64,000 nucleotides of DNA. It comes from Bifidobacterium bifidum ATCC 29521 = JCM 1255 = DSM 20456. Lineage in GTDB: Bacteria > Actinomycetota > Actinomycetes > Actinomycetales > Bifidobacteriaceae. Position numbers and translations under genes: made by a program. The notes under the pieces are model-generated. The model ran no database searches and was not told the origin of the DNA. It saw only the letters and a list, made by a program, of their open reading frames with translations. Positions 9,056 through 18,006 of the stretch are shown here, piece after piece. Location: NCBI RefSeq assembly GCF_001025135.1, contig NZ_AP012323.1, positions 2,108,001 through 2,172,000 on the forward strand. The letters are read 5' to 3'. The first letter of the stretch is position 1, and the number at the start of each line of letters is the position of its first letter.

Positions 9056-10015
9056 TCACACCCCGTATACCGTGCGTGTCGTGCGCCGCGTCGCACGCGC
9101 GACTTCGGCGACGGGCAGGTCGAACACGTCGGCGAGCGCCGTCAGCGTGTACGGGATCATGTACGGCGCGTTGGTGCGCCCGCGGTATGGCATCGGCGTA
9201 AGATACGGCGCGTCCGTCTCGACCATGATGTGGTCCAGTCCGACCAGCCGGGCTGATTCGCGGATACCGTCGTTGCCCTTGTAGCTGACCGTGCCGGAGA
9301 AGCTCAGATACCAGCCGTTGTCGCGCGCGATCTCGCCCATTTCGGCGTCGCCGGAGTAGCTGTGGAACACGGTTCGCTCTGGGCTGCCGTCTGCGAGCAG
9401 CGTCTCGATGACCTCCCGGTGCGAGTCGCGGTCGTGGATCTGCATGGGCAGGTTCAGCTCCTTGGCGAGCGCGATATGCTCGCGGAAGGCGTCTCGCTGC
9501 AGTTCCTTCGCGCCTTCCCCGGTGCGAAACAGGTCCATGCCGGTCTCGCCGATGGCGACCACCTGATGCGGGTATGCGAGGGCCACGCGATGCACTTCGG
9601 CGAGCGCGTCGTCGAAGCTCACGTCATGGTGGGGCTTGTATTTCAGCGACAGACCGTCCGGCCCGGGGACGCCGCGGTGACCGTGGAGCACGGCTTCATT
9701 GGGGTGGATTGCGATGGCGGCATGAACGGAGTCGGGATGGTCGACGGCCATCTGGATGGCGGTCATGAGGTTCGGCAGCTCGCACCCGCAGTCGATGATG
9801 CCGGTGACGCCGACTGCCGCGGCTTGGGCGAGCAGCTGCTCCACGTCGTACACCGGTACTTCCGGCTGTCCTTTTTCGACGGCTTCGTGGCTCATGGCCC
9901 GCGCAAACGGAATGACGGATGCCACATGCGTATGGTTGTCGATGACGTGCGCGTCGTCGGGCAGCGGCGACGGCGCGGGCGCCCAGCTGCGGTCACGATG
10001 ATGATGCTTGCTCAT
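9056..10015 (-). CDS. tatD: TatD-family metal-dependent hydrolase (putative deoxyribonuclease)
   Basis: A 319-residue TIM-barrel metallohydrolase. Metal-binding and catalytic motifs appear in order: DNHTHV near residue 26, VAIGETGMDL, MQIHDRDSH, VFHSYSGD and VETDAPYLTP. These match TatD/YcfH proteins, 3'-5' DNA exonucleases implicated in repair. A His-rich N-terminal extension (MSKHHHRDR) precedes the barrel. In actinobacteria tatD usually follows metG. Here metG is ~3.5 kb upstream on the same strand, with degenerate genes in between, which suggests a later insertion. TACACT (10024-10029) sits 8 nt before the ATG, consistent with a leaderless transcript. Confidence 0.88.
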   Translation of the reverse strand: MSKHHHRDRSWAPAPSPLPDDAHVIDNHTHVASVIPFARAMSHEAVEKGQPEVPVYDVEQLLAQAAAVGVTGIIDCGCELPNLMTAIQMAVDHPDSVHAAIAIHPNEAVLHGHRGVPGPDGLSLKYKPHHDVSFDDALAEVHRVALAYPHQVVAIGETGMDLFRTGEGAKELQRDAFREHIALAKELNLPMQIHDRDSHREVIETLLADGSPERTVFHSYSGDAEMGEIARDNGWYLSFSGTVSYKGNDGIRESARLVGLDHIMVETDAPYLTPMPYRGRTNAPYMIPYTLTALADVFDLPVAEVARATRRTTRTVYGV

Positions 10016-10080
10016 GTCTCACCAGTGTAGCGAGCGGCACGGCATTGCTGCGCGGCCGTTCATGGGTCTCGCCTCGCCGG

Positions 10081-11008
10081 CTACCGCCAGCAGTTCTCGT
10101 AGGGCAGACCGGTCAGTCGTTCCACCACATGACGGGTTTCGGGCGTGACGTCGGCCTTGTCGCCGCCGTTGCGCAGGCGGGTGATCTCTGTCAATACGAT
10201 GCCGTCCGCACGCTTGTTGATGGCGAGATGGGCGGACACAATCCAGCAGATGACCATCGCGACGGCAAGACGGTAAACCAGCCCAGCAGCACGGCTCCCA
10301 ATCCAATGCCCGCCACCGTCGTCTGCCATGCGCGCGTCGCGTCGAAGCCGACCGCGCCCAGCACCAGGCCGGCGGCAATCGTCGCTATTCCCGAGCCCAG
10401 CTGACGGAACGATGCCTGAATGCCGGAGAACGTGGCGGAACGGTACCGGCGAGTCACGATCTGGTCGATGTCCGCGATGTACGGGAACACCGTCCACCAC
10501 GGTTCCGGCAGCGTGCCGACCAGCATCCACGCCGCGAACAGCCAGGCCGTACCAAGCCAGCCGATGAAATTGATCGCGTACAGTCGTTTCGGGCCTATCT
10601 TGGTCATCGCCCAGCCGAACACCGGCATCAGCGGCAGCGAGACGGCGGCGCATCCCGGCATCAGCGACGCGAACGCCGCCGTATGGTTCCAGTCGTACAC
10701 CACGAAGAACACGAACGTCTGGCCGAACACGTCCATCGTCACCTGCACCAGAAGGTAGATGGCCAGATGCTTGCGGAACTCCTTGACGCGCAGCGTGCTC
10801 GCATACTCGCGCAACACCAGCCGTGCACGCCGCAGCCAGCCCGCCATGCCGACGTGCCCGTCACGCTTCTCGCCCCGCGCGTGCGCGCCGAATCCGGCAG
10901 TCTCAGGCGTCATCTCCCAGGTACACCGCCAGCAGGCGAACACGTATATGCCGAACGGCATCCCCGGAATCCACAGGAACACCCCCAGCAGGATCATCGG
11001 CGATATCA
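10081..11008 (-). pseudogene. truncated, frameshifted GPH/MFS-type sugar transporter
   Basis: The C-terminal half of a glycoside-pentoside-hexuronide (GPH) cation symporter. Recognisable stretches are FRKHLAIYLLVQVTMDVFGQ, DWNHTAAFASLMPGC and FSGIQASFRQLGSGI, with several hydrophobic helices. The N-terminal half is missing; at ~11008 the frame runs straight into a LacI-type C-terminus, so a deletion fused two genes. Near the 3' end the reading frame shifts, and the last piece (ICWIVSAHLAINKRADGIVL to ENCWR, stop 10081) continues in another frame. With half the helices gone and a frameshift, it should not function. Confidence 0.7.
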
Positions 11009-11704
11009 TCATCAGCAGCAGACGGTGTACGGCCACCTGCCCCAGCTGGGCGCGCGGAATGCGGATCGAGGTGATCGGCGGCATGACCACCGGGGCGATC
11101 AGCGTGTTGTCGAATCCGATCACCGACACGTCACCGGGCACGTTCACGCCGTCGGCGGTGAACCGCAGCACGATGCCCACCGCGATCAGATCGTTGTAGG
11201 TGATGATGGCGGTGGTGTCCCCGCCCTCCAATGCGAGCGCGGCCTGATAGCCGCCCTCGACTGTGGGGTGCACCGGGCCTATCTGATTGACCTTGAATCC
11301 CATGCGGTTCCCGATGTCATGCACCGCGGCCACCTCGACTGATTGGCCCATGACGCGGCCGGGCCGGCGACGTACGTGACCGCGGTGTGATGGTAGCGTT
11401 TCAGCAGGCTCAGTGCGCACGGTGCCGATGCGCGGATCGGGCACAACGCTGGCCACGCCTTCGAGAGGACGGTTCAGCACGACCAGCGGCACGCGCTTCG
11501 CATAGTCGCGGATGAAACTGATGCCGGGCGCGTCGGTGGACAGGATGACGCCGTTCACCTTGTCGGCGAGATGGTCGAGCATCTGCTGTGTGCGCTGCCC
11601 GGACGACCCCGTTTCGATGACGCTCACCGCGCTGTCCGATTCCATGGCCGTGACCTGCGCCCCTTTGAGGATCTGCGACAAGACGCCGTCGGCACCACCA
11701 GCGC
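11009..11704 (-). pseudogene. LacI-family regulator fragment
   Basis: The effector-binding domain of a LacI/GalR repressor: MLDHLADKVNGVILSTDAPG, RVPLVVLNRPLEGV, AIITYNDLIAVGIVLRF and DVSVIGFDNTLIAPV. The helix-turn-helix N-terminus is absent, because the 5' side runs into unrelated sequence at ~11704. A stretch near 11330-11400 reads in the wrong frame. The 3' end lacks the last ~15 residues and is fused to a transporter fragment. It is a non-functional remnant of the regulator of a lost sugar locus. Confidence 0.72.
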
Positions 11705-11711
11705 GATGATG

Positions 11712-12099
11712 CTGCCGGGGAGGCCCCGAACGGGGAGAACGGAGGCGGTGCGCTCGCACTGCCGACCGGCACAGACGACCGCGAGGCCAAGGCCGCCTAC
11801 ACGTTCGCGCACAGCGACGGCGTGAAGGGGAATCTTGCGCAGGAGGGCATTCCTCCGCTGAAATCGACGCTCGGCGACCCGCGGCCCAGACCGATGATTT
11901 CTTCGGAGGGCAGAAGCCCCACGCCGTCATCGCCCAGGCGTCCAAGGACGTGCGCACCGACTTCACGTATCTGTCGTACACGGCGTACGCGAACTCGATC
12001 GCCGTGGATTCCATCGGCCAGTCATACCACGGCAAACTCACCTTGCACGAGGCCCTGCAGCAGTGGGGCGAATCGCTCAAGAAATATGGAGAAGAGTAA
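11712..12099 (+). pseudogene. C-terminal fragment of a sugar ABC solute-binding protein
   Basis: On the plus strand, residues such as AAYTFAHSDGVKGNLAQEG, then after a one-base frame change AQTDDFFGGQKPHAVIAQAS, and the ending HEALQQWGESLKKYGEE-stop (12097-12099), read as the C-terminus of an extracellular carbohydrate-binding lipoprotein. Such proteins commonly end with a helix of this kind. The 5' portion is missing: the fragment begins at the breakpoint with the LacI remnant, which faces the other way. With the neighbouring remnants it marks a decayed oligosaccharide uptake cluster. Confidence 0.6.
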
Positions 12100-12151
12100 G
12101 GCTTCACCGTACGGTAGGCCGGGTGCCGACCCGAACAATGAAAGGAACATC

Positions 12152-12268
12152 ATGCAACTGTTGTGGTCGCGCCGCCCGCACGATCGAAATCCCTTCATAA
12201 TCCGCCGTGCGCGGCAGTCCGACATCCAACCCCTGATGCGACACGCCCGGATTGCTTCGCACAATTGA
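12152..12268 (+). pseudogene. 5' start of a gene cut by a repeat element
   Basis: An ATG at 12152 follows AAAGGAAC (a good Shine-Dalgarno) ~50 nt after the solute-binding-protein remnant. It encodes MQLLWSRRPHDRNPFIIRRA, then enters the inverted-repeat element at 12223 and stops at 12268. It is probably the first ~24 codons of the next gene of the lost operon, truncated by element insertion or deletion. Too little remains to name it. Confidence 0.3.
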
Positions 12269-12367
12269 AGCACGGCATTCCGGAGAATGGCGGAATGCCG
12301 CGACCCTGTGAACGCAGATAGACGATTGTGCTACGCAATCCGGGCGTGTCGCATCAGGGGTTGGATG
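12223..12367. repeat. MITE-like palindromic element, copy 2
   Basis: A 145-bp element with two 44-bp arms (12223-12266 and 12324-12367) that are inverted repeats with only 3 mismatches. The ends read catccaacccctgatgcgac on the left and the complement on the right. Inside is a second hairpin, CGGCATTCCG (12273-12282) with CGGAATGCCG (12291-12300). A diverged relative lies at 4151-4266. No open reading frame fits inside. The structure suits a non-autonomous transposable element (MITE) or a structured RNA unit. Confidence 0.75.
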
Positions 12368-12407
12368 AAAGGCCCTCACGCTCCTATCCGATAGGCGCAA
12401 CCACACA

Positions 12408-12514
12408 CCGGAAAAGAAGAACCCGGCGGGGAAGCCGCCGGGTGAGAGAAGAGAGAGAAGAAGGGGTTCAATTATGGGGTTTCAACAACCTCGCCAACGT
12501 TGTAACAACCGCTG
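12408..12514 (-). ncRNA. candidate small RNA A with intrinsic terminator
   Basis: Read on the minus strand, this stretch contains TTGAACCCC, a pyrimidine tract (CTTCTTCTCTCTCTTCTCTC) and a GC hairpin (ACCCGGCGG...CCGCCGGGT, 12421-12443) followed by TTCTTCTTTT. The same order of elements occurs at 52362-52472. A weak -10 (TATAGA, 12521-12526) lies ~7 nt upstream of the proposed 5' end; its -35 is poor. No coding frame. It could be a free regulatory RNA or only a conserved terminator module. Boundaries are approximate. Confidence 0.4.
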
Positions 12515-12823
12515 ACATGTTCTATATAACCGCATCATGCTTGGAGGAATGATGCATGTTCCTCGGAATTATCTGTGAGATGTGTGCCCGACTTGTGAGC
12601 ATGTAGTCACATCCCGACACAATGTACGGAAAACCGGCCAATAGGCAAGGAACATGGCCGTTCTTCACCGGTAACAACTCTCCGTCACTTTGCGGCGGGC
12701 TGAGCAAACGGCAGAGCTGTTTGTAGACGAAGGCGATCCGACAGGCGAGCAAGTGGGCTGAGGCCGAAGGCCGTCCCCAATTGCAGGGCCCGAATGGCTG
12801 TCGCGTAGCGACGGTACCGTTTT

Positions 12824-12864
12824 GCCCCCGCTGGCGGGGGGCTGTCGCGTAGCGACTGGGGTGG
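12824..12864. repeat. GC-rich intergenic repeat (CCCCCGCTGGCGGGGG type)
   Basis: Reads gcccccgctggcgggggg, then gctgtcgcgtagcgac, then tggggtgg. The middle motif is also present at 12796-12812. Relatives lie at 19276-19320 and, inverted, at 19360-19400. It abuts the 3' end of the downstream minus-strand gene and may act as a terminator for it. Confidence 0.55.
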
Positions 12865-13404
12865 TCACCGGTCGTCGCAATCATCCTCTGCGGACCCACC
12901 CGCATCCACATCCTCCCCAACTACCGCAGCCGGGTTCGATGGCAGCAGCGACCACGCGTACGACACCTGATACTCATAATCGCTGCCGCGCCGCTGCTCG
13001 CTCAGCCGCAAGTATTCGTCCAGCAGGCCATTGATACGCTGCTGCACGTCCATGAGCTCGTCACGGGTCAGCAGCAGCGTCCCGGTGGTCATCGGCGTGA
13101 AGGGGAATTGCCGACGTCTCTCAGCGAGGGGTATGGCCGCGCCAGCTTCCATGACACCGTTGATGCGCATGCGCAGCGCCTTGAGCACCCCGTCCATGAC
13201 CCTCATGCGCATGGCGGAGTCACGTTGCTCGCTAACGGCCATGCTGAAGGATTCCGCGGCGGGCGCGAACGACTGTTTGGCACCAGAGGGTGCCACATCG
13301 GTCAGGTCGACTTGCTCGCCGGCCGTGAAACCGGTACCGGTGGCGACCGACGCAGCCGGTACTTGCATGATGCCGGTCATCGCAACACATGCGATAGCCG
13401 CCAA
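12865..13404 (-). CDS. hypothetical secreted protein
   Basis: An open frame of 179 codons with a signal-peptide-like start (LAAIACVAMTGIMQVPAASV) and a mixed helical body (MRVMDGVLKALRMRINGVM, MDVQQRINGLLDEYLRLSEQ), ending in an acidic tail. No family recognised. The frame opens with TTG (13404). An ATG eight codons further in is possible. A different-frame ATG just upstream (encoding MQGSDAAL) hints that the true N-terminus could be out of frame. No clear Shine-Dalgarno, and flanked by repeats. It could be a real small exported protein or a decaying one. Confidence 0.4.
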   Translation of the reverse strand: MAAIACVAMTGIMQVPAASVATGTGFTAGEQVDLTDVAPSGAKQSFAPAAESFSMAVSEQRDSAMRMRVMDGVLKALRMRINGVMEAGAAIPLAERRRQFPFTPMTTGTLLLTRDELMDVQQRINGLLDEYLRLSEQRRGSDYEYQVSYAWSLLPSNPAAVVGEDVDAGGSAEDDCDDR

Positions 13405-13493
13405 AGCGCGGCGTCACTTCCTTGCATGGCTGTCAGTTGAGCATAATATACGAAAAATATTTCCTATTTTCTACCGTTGCTCACGCATCGGAC

Positions 13494-13529
13494 GAAAAAT
13501 CCCCCTGACATTCATATGTCAGGGGGGAT
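13494..13529 (-). terminator. intrinsic terminator downstream of metG
   Basis: On the minus strand, TCCCCCCTGACA pairs with TGTCAGGGGGA across a 6-nt loop and is followed by TTTTT. It is a classic Rho-independent terminator about 50 nt past the metG stop. Confidence 0.85.
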
Positions 13530-13575
13530 TACAACAAAGCCTCAACAGTCAACGGCCCTTGTCAGCGCCTAGATT

Positions 13576-15438
13576 TCACTGCTTGAGTTCGGCTTGGGCC
13601 GCGGCGAACCGCTCAGCCTCGGCCTTCTTGCGGGCGGCGAGCTCGGTGTCGAAGCGGGTGAGCTCCTCGGCCACAGCCTCAGGCGGAATTTTCGCGAAAA
13701 TCGGATGCGGCTTCGGCACCGGAGTGCCGGCCACCAGACGCTCGCTCCCCCACGGGTGCACGGTCTCACCGAGCTTGTAGTCGCCGGTGATGATCGGATA
13801 CGTGAAGCCCGGCTTGTCGAGGTCTTCGACCTCTTCAAGGCGCGGCAGCGGCGAGAATACGCCTGAGCCGCCCAGCGCCTCGTAGACCTTCTGCGACGCG
13901 TGCGGCAGGAACGGCGCCAGAAGGTGGTTCGCGTCGTACACCGCCTGCGCTGCCACATGCAGCACCGTGCCCAGACGAGCCTCGTCGTCCTTGATCTTCC
14001 ACGGCTCCTCGGCGGAGATGTACTTGTTGATGTCGCCGACCACGCGCATCGCGGCGACCAGCGCGTTCTTCTGGTGATGCTTCTCGATCAGCGCGCCGAT
14101 CTCGTCGAACGCGTCCGAGGTCTCCTTGAGCAGCGCACGGTCCTCGTTGGTCATCGAGTCCTCGTCGAGCGCCGGGATCTCGCCGAAGTTCTTGTTGATC
14201 AGGTTGGCGACGCGATTGACCAGATTGCCCCAGCTCGCGGCCAGCTCCTCGTTGTTGTGGCGTACGAACTCGGCCCACGTGAAGTCGGCGTCGGAGGTCT
14301 CCGGGCCGGCGATCGAGATGTAGTAGCGCACGGCGTCCACGGGGTAGCGAGCGAGGATGTCCTTGACGTAGATGACGATGCCGCGCGACGAGCTGAACTT
14401 CTTGCCCTCCATCGTCATGAACTCGCTGGCCACCACCTGCTCGGGCAGGTTCAGCGGGCCGAGTTCACCGGTCTCTCCGCCCTTGGAACCCTTGCCGTTG
14501 TAGGCAAGCATCTCGGAGGGCCAGATCTGGGAGTGGAAGGTGATGTTGTCCTTGCCCATGAAGTAGTAGGCCGGGCAGCTCGGGTCGTTCCACCACTCGC
14601 GCCACTTCTCCGGGTCGCCTTGGCGGCGGGCCCATTCGATGGAGGCCGACAGGTAGCCGATCACCGCGTCGAACCACACGTACAACTTCTTGTTCGGATT
14701 GTCGATCCATCCCGCCACCGGTACGGGGATGCCCCAGTCGATGTCGCGCGTGATGGCGCGGGGCTTGACTTCCTTGAACAGGCCGATGGAGAAGTTGATG
14801 ACGTTGGTGCGCCAGCCCTTGCGGGTCTTGAGCCACGCGAGGTTCGCCTCGGCGAGCGCCGGCAGGTCGAGGAAGAAGTGTTCGGTCTCCTCGAAGCGCG
14901 GGGTTTCGCCGTTGATCTTGGAGACGGGGTTGATCAGCTCGTCGGGGTCGAGCTCGTTGCCGCAGGCGTCGCACTGGTCGCCGCGGGCGCCGTCGGCGTG
15001 GCAGATCGGGCATTCGCCCTCGATGTAGCGGTCCGGCAGCGTGCGTCCGGTGGACGGCGAGATCGCGACCTTCTGCGTGCCCTTATAGATGTATCCGTTC
15101 TGCAGGCACTGCTTGAACAGCTCCTGCACCACATGCTCATGGTTGCCGGTGGTGGTGCGGGTGAACAGGTCGTAGCTCAGGCCGAGGTCGCACAGGTCCT
15201 TGGCGATCACGCGGTTGTAGCGGTTCGCGAGCTCCTGGGCGGTCAGCCCCTCCTTCTCCGCCTCGACGAGAATCGGGGTGCCGTGCTCGTCGGTGCCGGA
15301 CACCATCAGCACGTCGTTGCCCTTCATACGCTCATATCGGGCGTAGACGTCCGAGGGCACGCCGAAACCGGCGACATGCCCGATGTGACGGGGGCCGTTC
15401 GCGTACGGCCAAGCGACATTTACCAAAACATGACTCAT
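13576..15438 (-). CDS. metG: methionyl-tRNA synthetase
   Basis: A 620-residue class I aminoacyl-tRNA synthetase charging tRNA-Met. The HIGH motif (GPRHIGH) is at residues ~16-22. A zinc-binding knuckle of the C-x2-C type follows (CPICHADG...CDACGNE, ~140-160). The KMSKS loop appears as KKFSSSRG near residue 348, the form usual in this actinobacterial type. An anticodon-binding helical domain follows. The C-terminal dimerisation domain of the 677-residue E. coli enzyme is absent; the protein ends in a Lys/Ala/Glu helix. GATAAT (15447-15452) lies 8 nt before the ATG, suggesting a leaderless transcript. A cluster of DnaA boxes lies just upstream. Confidence 0.96.
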   Translation of the reverse strand: MSHVLVNVAWPYANGPRHIGHVAGFGVPSDVYARYERMKGNDVLMVSGTDEHGTPILVEAEKEGLTAQELANRYNRVIAKDLCDLGLSYDLFTRTTTGNHEHVVQELFKQCLQNGYIYKGTQKVAISPSTGRTLPDRYIEGECPICHADGARGDQCDACGNELDPDELINPVSKINGETPRFEETEHFFLDLPALAEANLAWLKTRKGWRTNVINFSIGLFKEVKPRAITRDIDWGIPVPVAGWIDNPNKKLYVWFDAVIGYLSASIEWARRQGDPEKWREWWNDPSCPAYYFMGKDNITFHSQIWPSEMLAYNGKGSKGGETGELGPLNLPEQVVASEFMTMEGKKFSSSRGIVIYVKDILARYPVDAVRYYISIAGPETSDADFTWAEFVRHNNEELAASWGNLVNRVANLINKNFGEIPALDEDSMTNEDRALLKETSDAFDEIGALIEKHHQKNALVAAMRVVGDINKYISAEEPWKIKDDEARLGTVLHVAAQAVYDANHLLAPFLPHASQKVYEALGGSGVFSPLPRLEEVEDLDKPGFTYPIITGDYKLGETVHPWGSERLVAGTPVPKPHPIFAKIPPEAVAEELTRFDTELAARKKAEAERFAAAQAELKQ

Positions 15439-15475
15439 AAATCCCGATTATCCGGCTCAGCGGGGACACCGCGGC

Positions 15476-15535
15476 GTATCCACAGCATTATCCACAATGC
15501 GGCGTCGCGGAATGTGAGTTATGCACATATCCACA
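15476..15535. promoter_or_regulatory. cluster of four DnaA-box-like 9-mers
   Basis: In 60 bp: GTATCCACA (15476-15484), TTATCCACA (15488-15496, perfect DnaA box), TTATGCACA (15519-15527, matches TTATNCACA) and ATATCCACA (15527-15535), all in the same orientation. They lie between divergent metG and a hypothetical gene. No dnaA, dnaN or rpmH is nearby, so this is not an obvious oriC; a DnaA-titration or DnaA-regulated site is possible. Confidence 0.5.
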
Positions 15536-15587
15536 GATTTCGCCGGGTCGGTGGCGGACCGCCGCATCGTATGGTTATGGTCGGCGT

Positions 15588-16418
15588 ATGAACAGAATAC
15601 TGCCTTCGGATATCAGATATGGAGTCGCGCCGGCGCCCGACCAGACGGATGTCGCTGAAGCGGCAAAAGTCGGCAAGCCGCAGCCCAACGCGACACAGCC
15701 CGACACAGGGCCGCCCAGCGCAACGCGACCCACTGCGGCGGCGCCAAGCAAGACTCAGCCCGGCGCAACGCGGCCCGGCACGGAGTCAGCCGGCACAATC
15801 AGCCACAGCGACAACGCCGTCGCAATCGTTTCCGACCTCATCGCGCGCGGCACCATGCCGCGTATCGACACCACGCCACTGCTCACCCACAAGGACCTTC
15901 CCGGTCCGCTCAGCATGGCTCGGCTGACGCATTTCGGCACCCTGCACTCGCTCGACCAAACCAACGCATACAGCGCCGAGCACGCCGACACCCTGTACGG
16001 CCGCGCGATGATCGCGCTGAAACTCATCCCGTTCGGGACGATCGCATGCGCGCTCACCGCCGCGTGGGTATGGCTCGGCGGCACGTTCCCGCGCACGGTC
16101 GATGTCATATCCAGCTCCCATTACCGGGCGGATTCGCACGGACGGAAGATTCGCGTCTTCAACCGCAAGACGGCTCCCGAGCACGTCATACAGGTCGGGA
16201 ACCTGCGCATCACCACGCCGATGCGCACAGCCTGCGACATCGCGCTGCTGACGCCGGGAGAGCTGAACGAGCACGACGCGTGCGACGTGCTGTGCGCCTT
16301 GTTCGAGGAGTATCAGGTCAGTCTTGCGCAGTGCATGCAGACGCTCGATGACAACCATTTCTGGCCGAACACCCAACCGGCCAGGGAACTGTTCACATCA
16401 ATGAAGCATTTCTTCTGA
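15588..16418 (+). CDS. hypothetical protein, AbiEi antitoxin-like C-terminus
   Basis: A 276-residue protein. Residues 1-70 are a Pro/Thr/Ala/Gln-rich low-complexity tract. The rest is globular and resembles actinobacterial proteins with an AbiEi/DUF559-type fold: MARLTHFGTLHSLD, then ALTAAWVWLGGTFPRTVDVI, then VGNLRITTPMRTACDIALLT. In AbiE systems such proteins are antitoxins and transcriptional repressors, but no AbiEii-like nucleotidyltransferase toxin lies next to it, so a toxin-antitoxin role is not supported here. Divergent from metG across a 149-bp region with DnaA boxes. The family hint is weak. Confidence 0.55.
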   Translation: MNRILPSDIRYGVAPAPDQTDVAEAAKVGKPQPNATQPDTGPPSATRPTAAAPSKTQPGATRPGTESAGTISHSDNAVAIVSDLIARGTMPRIDTTPLLTHKDLPGPLSMARLTHFGTLHSLDQTNAYSAEHADTLYGRAMIALKLIPFGTIACALTAAWVWLGGTFPRTVDVISSSHYRADSHGRKIRVFNRKTAPEHVIQVGNLRITTPMRTACDIALLTPGELNEHDACDVLCALFEEYQVSLAQCMQTLDDNHFWPNTQPARELFTSMKHFF

Positions 16419-16528
16419 TTGCAAGCGGTCGCGGGGCCGCATCGGCCTCCCGTCCGACTCAACCATCGACACGGCTCACCGCCACGACACATCAGCACGA
16501 CGCATCAGCACGACGAAAGGAGAGCCAC

Positions 16529-16960
16529 ATGCGAATGCCATCACAGGAGAAGACATTGCAGCGACTGCAGAATCCCGCGGAGACGCTGTGCGAGCGTCCC
16601 CGCGCGGGGACGGCCAGGCGACGGCTTCGGCACAGTCAAGCCAGACGAGCCAAACGCAAGAGCATTCCCGGCAGACGGATGCATGCTCTGCAACGACGTG
16701 AACAGGCGACGGCGTCACGGCGGTCAACGCGGGCGGCTCCTCCCCCTCCGCCGCTCAGACTCTCCCCGCTGCTGGCGTGCGATCCCGCGACCGCGCCGGA
16801 AGTGCTCTGGTTCATCGCCGAGCATGAGCCGGAACTGCGGCGCTGGCTGGTCGCCAATCCCAGCGCGGACGCCGCACTTCTGGAATACGTCGCGCAGGCG
16901 GGCGGCCCCGGCGTCAACCGCGCCCTGACCATCCTGCTCGACGGTCTGCCGGCGGCATAA
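16529..16960 (+). CDS. variant leucine-rich repeat (LRV) domain protein
   Basis: A 143-residue protein. A basic, poorly ordered N-terminal half (Arg-rich, PPPPP near residue 72) is followed by a helical module beginning DPATAPEVLWFIAEHEPELR and then WLVANPSADAALLEYVAQAG. This is the pattern of the variant leucine-rich repeat common in bifidobacterial proteins. A good Shine-Dalgarno (AAAGGAGAG) lies ~6 nt before the ATG. Its stop is only 1 nt from the convergent rsmI stop. Function unknown; such modules usually mediate protein contacts. Confidence 0.55.
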   Translation: MRMPSQEKTLQRLQNPAETLCERPRAGTARRRLRHSQARRAKRKSIPGRRMHALQRREQATASRRSTRAAPPPPPLRLSPLLACDPATAPEVLWFIAEHEPELRRWLVANPSADAALLEYVAQAGGPGVNRALTILLDGLPAA

Positions 16961-16961
16961 G

Positions 16962-17963
16962 TCAGGATTTCATTGCCAGAACGGCCGTATACACCTGCTT
17001 GCGGTTCGGCAACGAGCCATCCGGCAGCGGATGTTCGGCGACCACCTGCGCGATCGCGTCTTTGATGCGCACGCCATCCTCCAGGGCACGGTCGATGGCC
17101 AGCACGGCCAGATCGTCGATGCTCAACGTCGCCGGCGCGGCCGCCTCCGCCTCCTCATCCGACGCGCCACCAATCACCAGCACCATCTCGCCGCGCGGCG
17201 GATTGTCAACGACGCCTTGGCGTATCGTGCCGACCATGCCGCGACGAATCTCCTCATAATCCTTCGTCAGCTCGCGGCACAACGCCATCGCGCGGTTCGG
17301 GCCGAACGCATCGAGCAGGTCATCCATCGAATCCGCGATGCGATGGGGCGTCTCGTAGAACACGATCGTGCGGCGCTCGGACTGCAGCATGCGCAGATGC
17401 TGCACGCGTTCGGAGTGCTTGCGCGGCAGGAACCCCTCATAACAGAACCGGTCGGTCGGCAGGCCGGAGAGCGCGAGCGCGTCGAGCACGGCGCTCGGTC
17501 CGGGCGCGCACGTGACCGGCAGCCCACGCTCGATGGCCCGGCGCACGATCGCCAGTCCGGGATCGTTGATGGTCGGCATGCCCGCGTCGGATACCACCAG
17601 CACGGTGGCGCCGGTCTCCACACGGTCGAGCAGCCCGTCGGCCTTGGCTCGCTCGTTGTGGTCGTGATAGGCGATGACCGTGCCGTTCACGTGCACGCCG
17701 AGTCGGTTCGCGAGGTCATACAGTCGCCGCGTGTCCTCGGCTGCGACGATGTCGGCGTCCGCCAGCAGCGCCTTCAATCGGTCGGAGGCGTCGCCCACAT
17801 TGCCGATCGGCGTGGCGGCGAGCACAACAGTGCCGCTCGGCACCATGACCGTCCGCGGGGCGGCCTTCGGCTCGGTGGCGTCCGGTACAGTGGCGTCCGG
17901 TACAGTGGCGTCCGGCGAGGCGCCCTCCAGCACGACTTGCGAATCATCTTGCACAGTATCCAT
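16962..17963 (-). CDS. rsmI: 16S rRNA (cytidine1402-2'-O)-methyltransferase
   Basis: A 333-residue SAM-dependent methyltransferase of the tetrapyrrole-methylase fold that modifies C1402 of 16S rRNA in the ribosomal P site. Motifs: VLAATPIGNVGDASDR at the start of the domain, AAEDTRRLYDL, VLVVSDAGMPTINDPG, VTCAPGPSAVLDALALSGLP and FYETPHRI. A ~35-residue N-terminal extension contains three PDATV/E repeats encoded by a tandem DNA repeat. The ATG at 17963 is chosen because GATACT (17971-17976) lies 7 nt upstream, a leaderless arrangement; there is no Shine-Dalgarno. Function is firm. Confidence 0.93.
   Translation of the reverse strand: MDTVQDDSQVVLEGASPDATVPDATVPDATEPKAAPRTVMVPSGTVVLAATPIGNVGDASDRLKALLADADIVAAEDTRRLYDLANRLGVHVNGTVIAYHDHNERAKADGLLDRVETGATVLVVSDAGMPTINDPGLAIVRRAIERGLPVTCAPGPSAVLDALALSGLPTDRFCYEGFLPRKHSERVQHLRMLQSERRTIVFYETPHRIADSMDDLLDAFGPNRAMALCRELTKDYEEIRRGMVGTIRQGVVDNPPRGEMVLVIGGASDEEAEAAAPATLSIDDLAVLAIDRALEDGVRIKDAIAQVVAEHPLPDGSLPNRKQVYTAVLAMKS
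17875..17915. repeat. 15-bp tandem repeat inside rsmI
   Basis: The unit gtggcgtccggtaca occurs 2.7 times in direct repetition. On the coding strand it encodes repeated PDATV in the N-terminal extension of RsmI. The unit is a multiple of 3, so copy-number change would keep the frame. Confidence 0.8.
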
Positions 17964-18006
17964 GGTTCCCAGTATCCCGCACGCCAAGTACCTGACGGCC
18001 ACCCGT

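Noticed and set aside
15588-16418. Toxin-antitoxin locus based on AbiEi-like resemblance
   Set aside because: No nucleotidyltransferase-type partner next to it, and the resemblance is weak.
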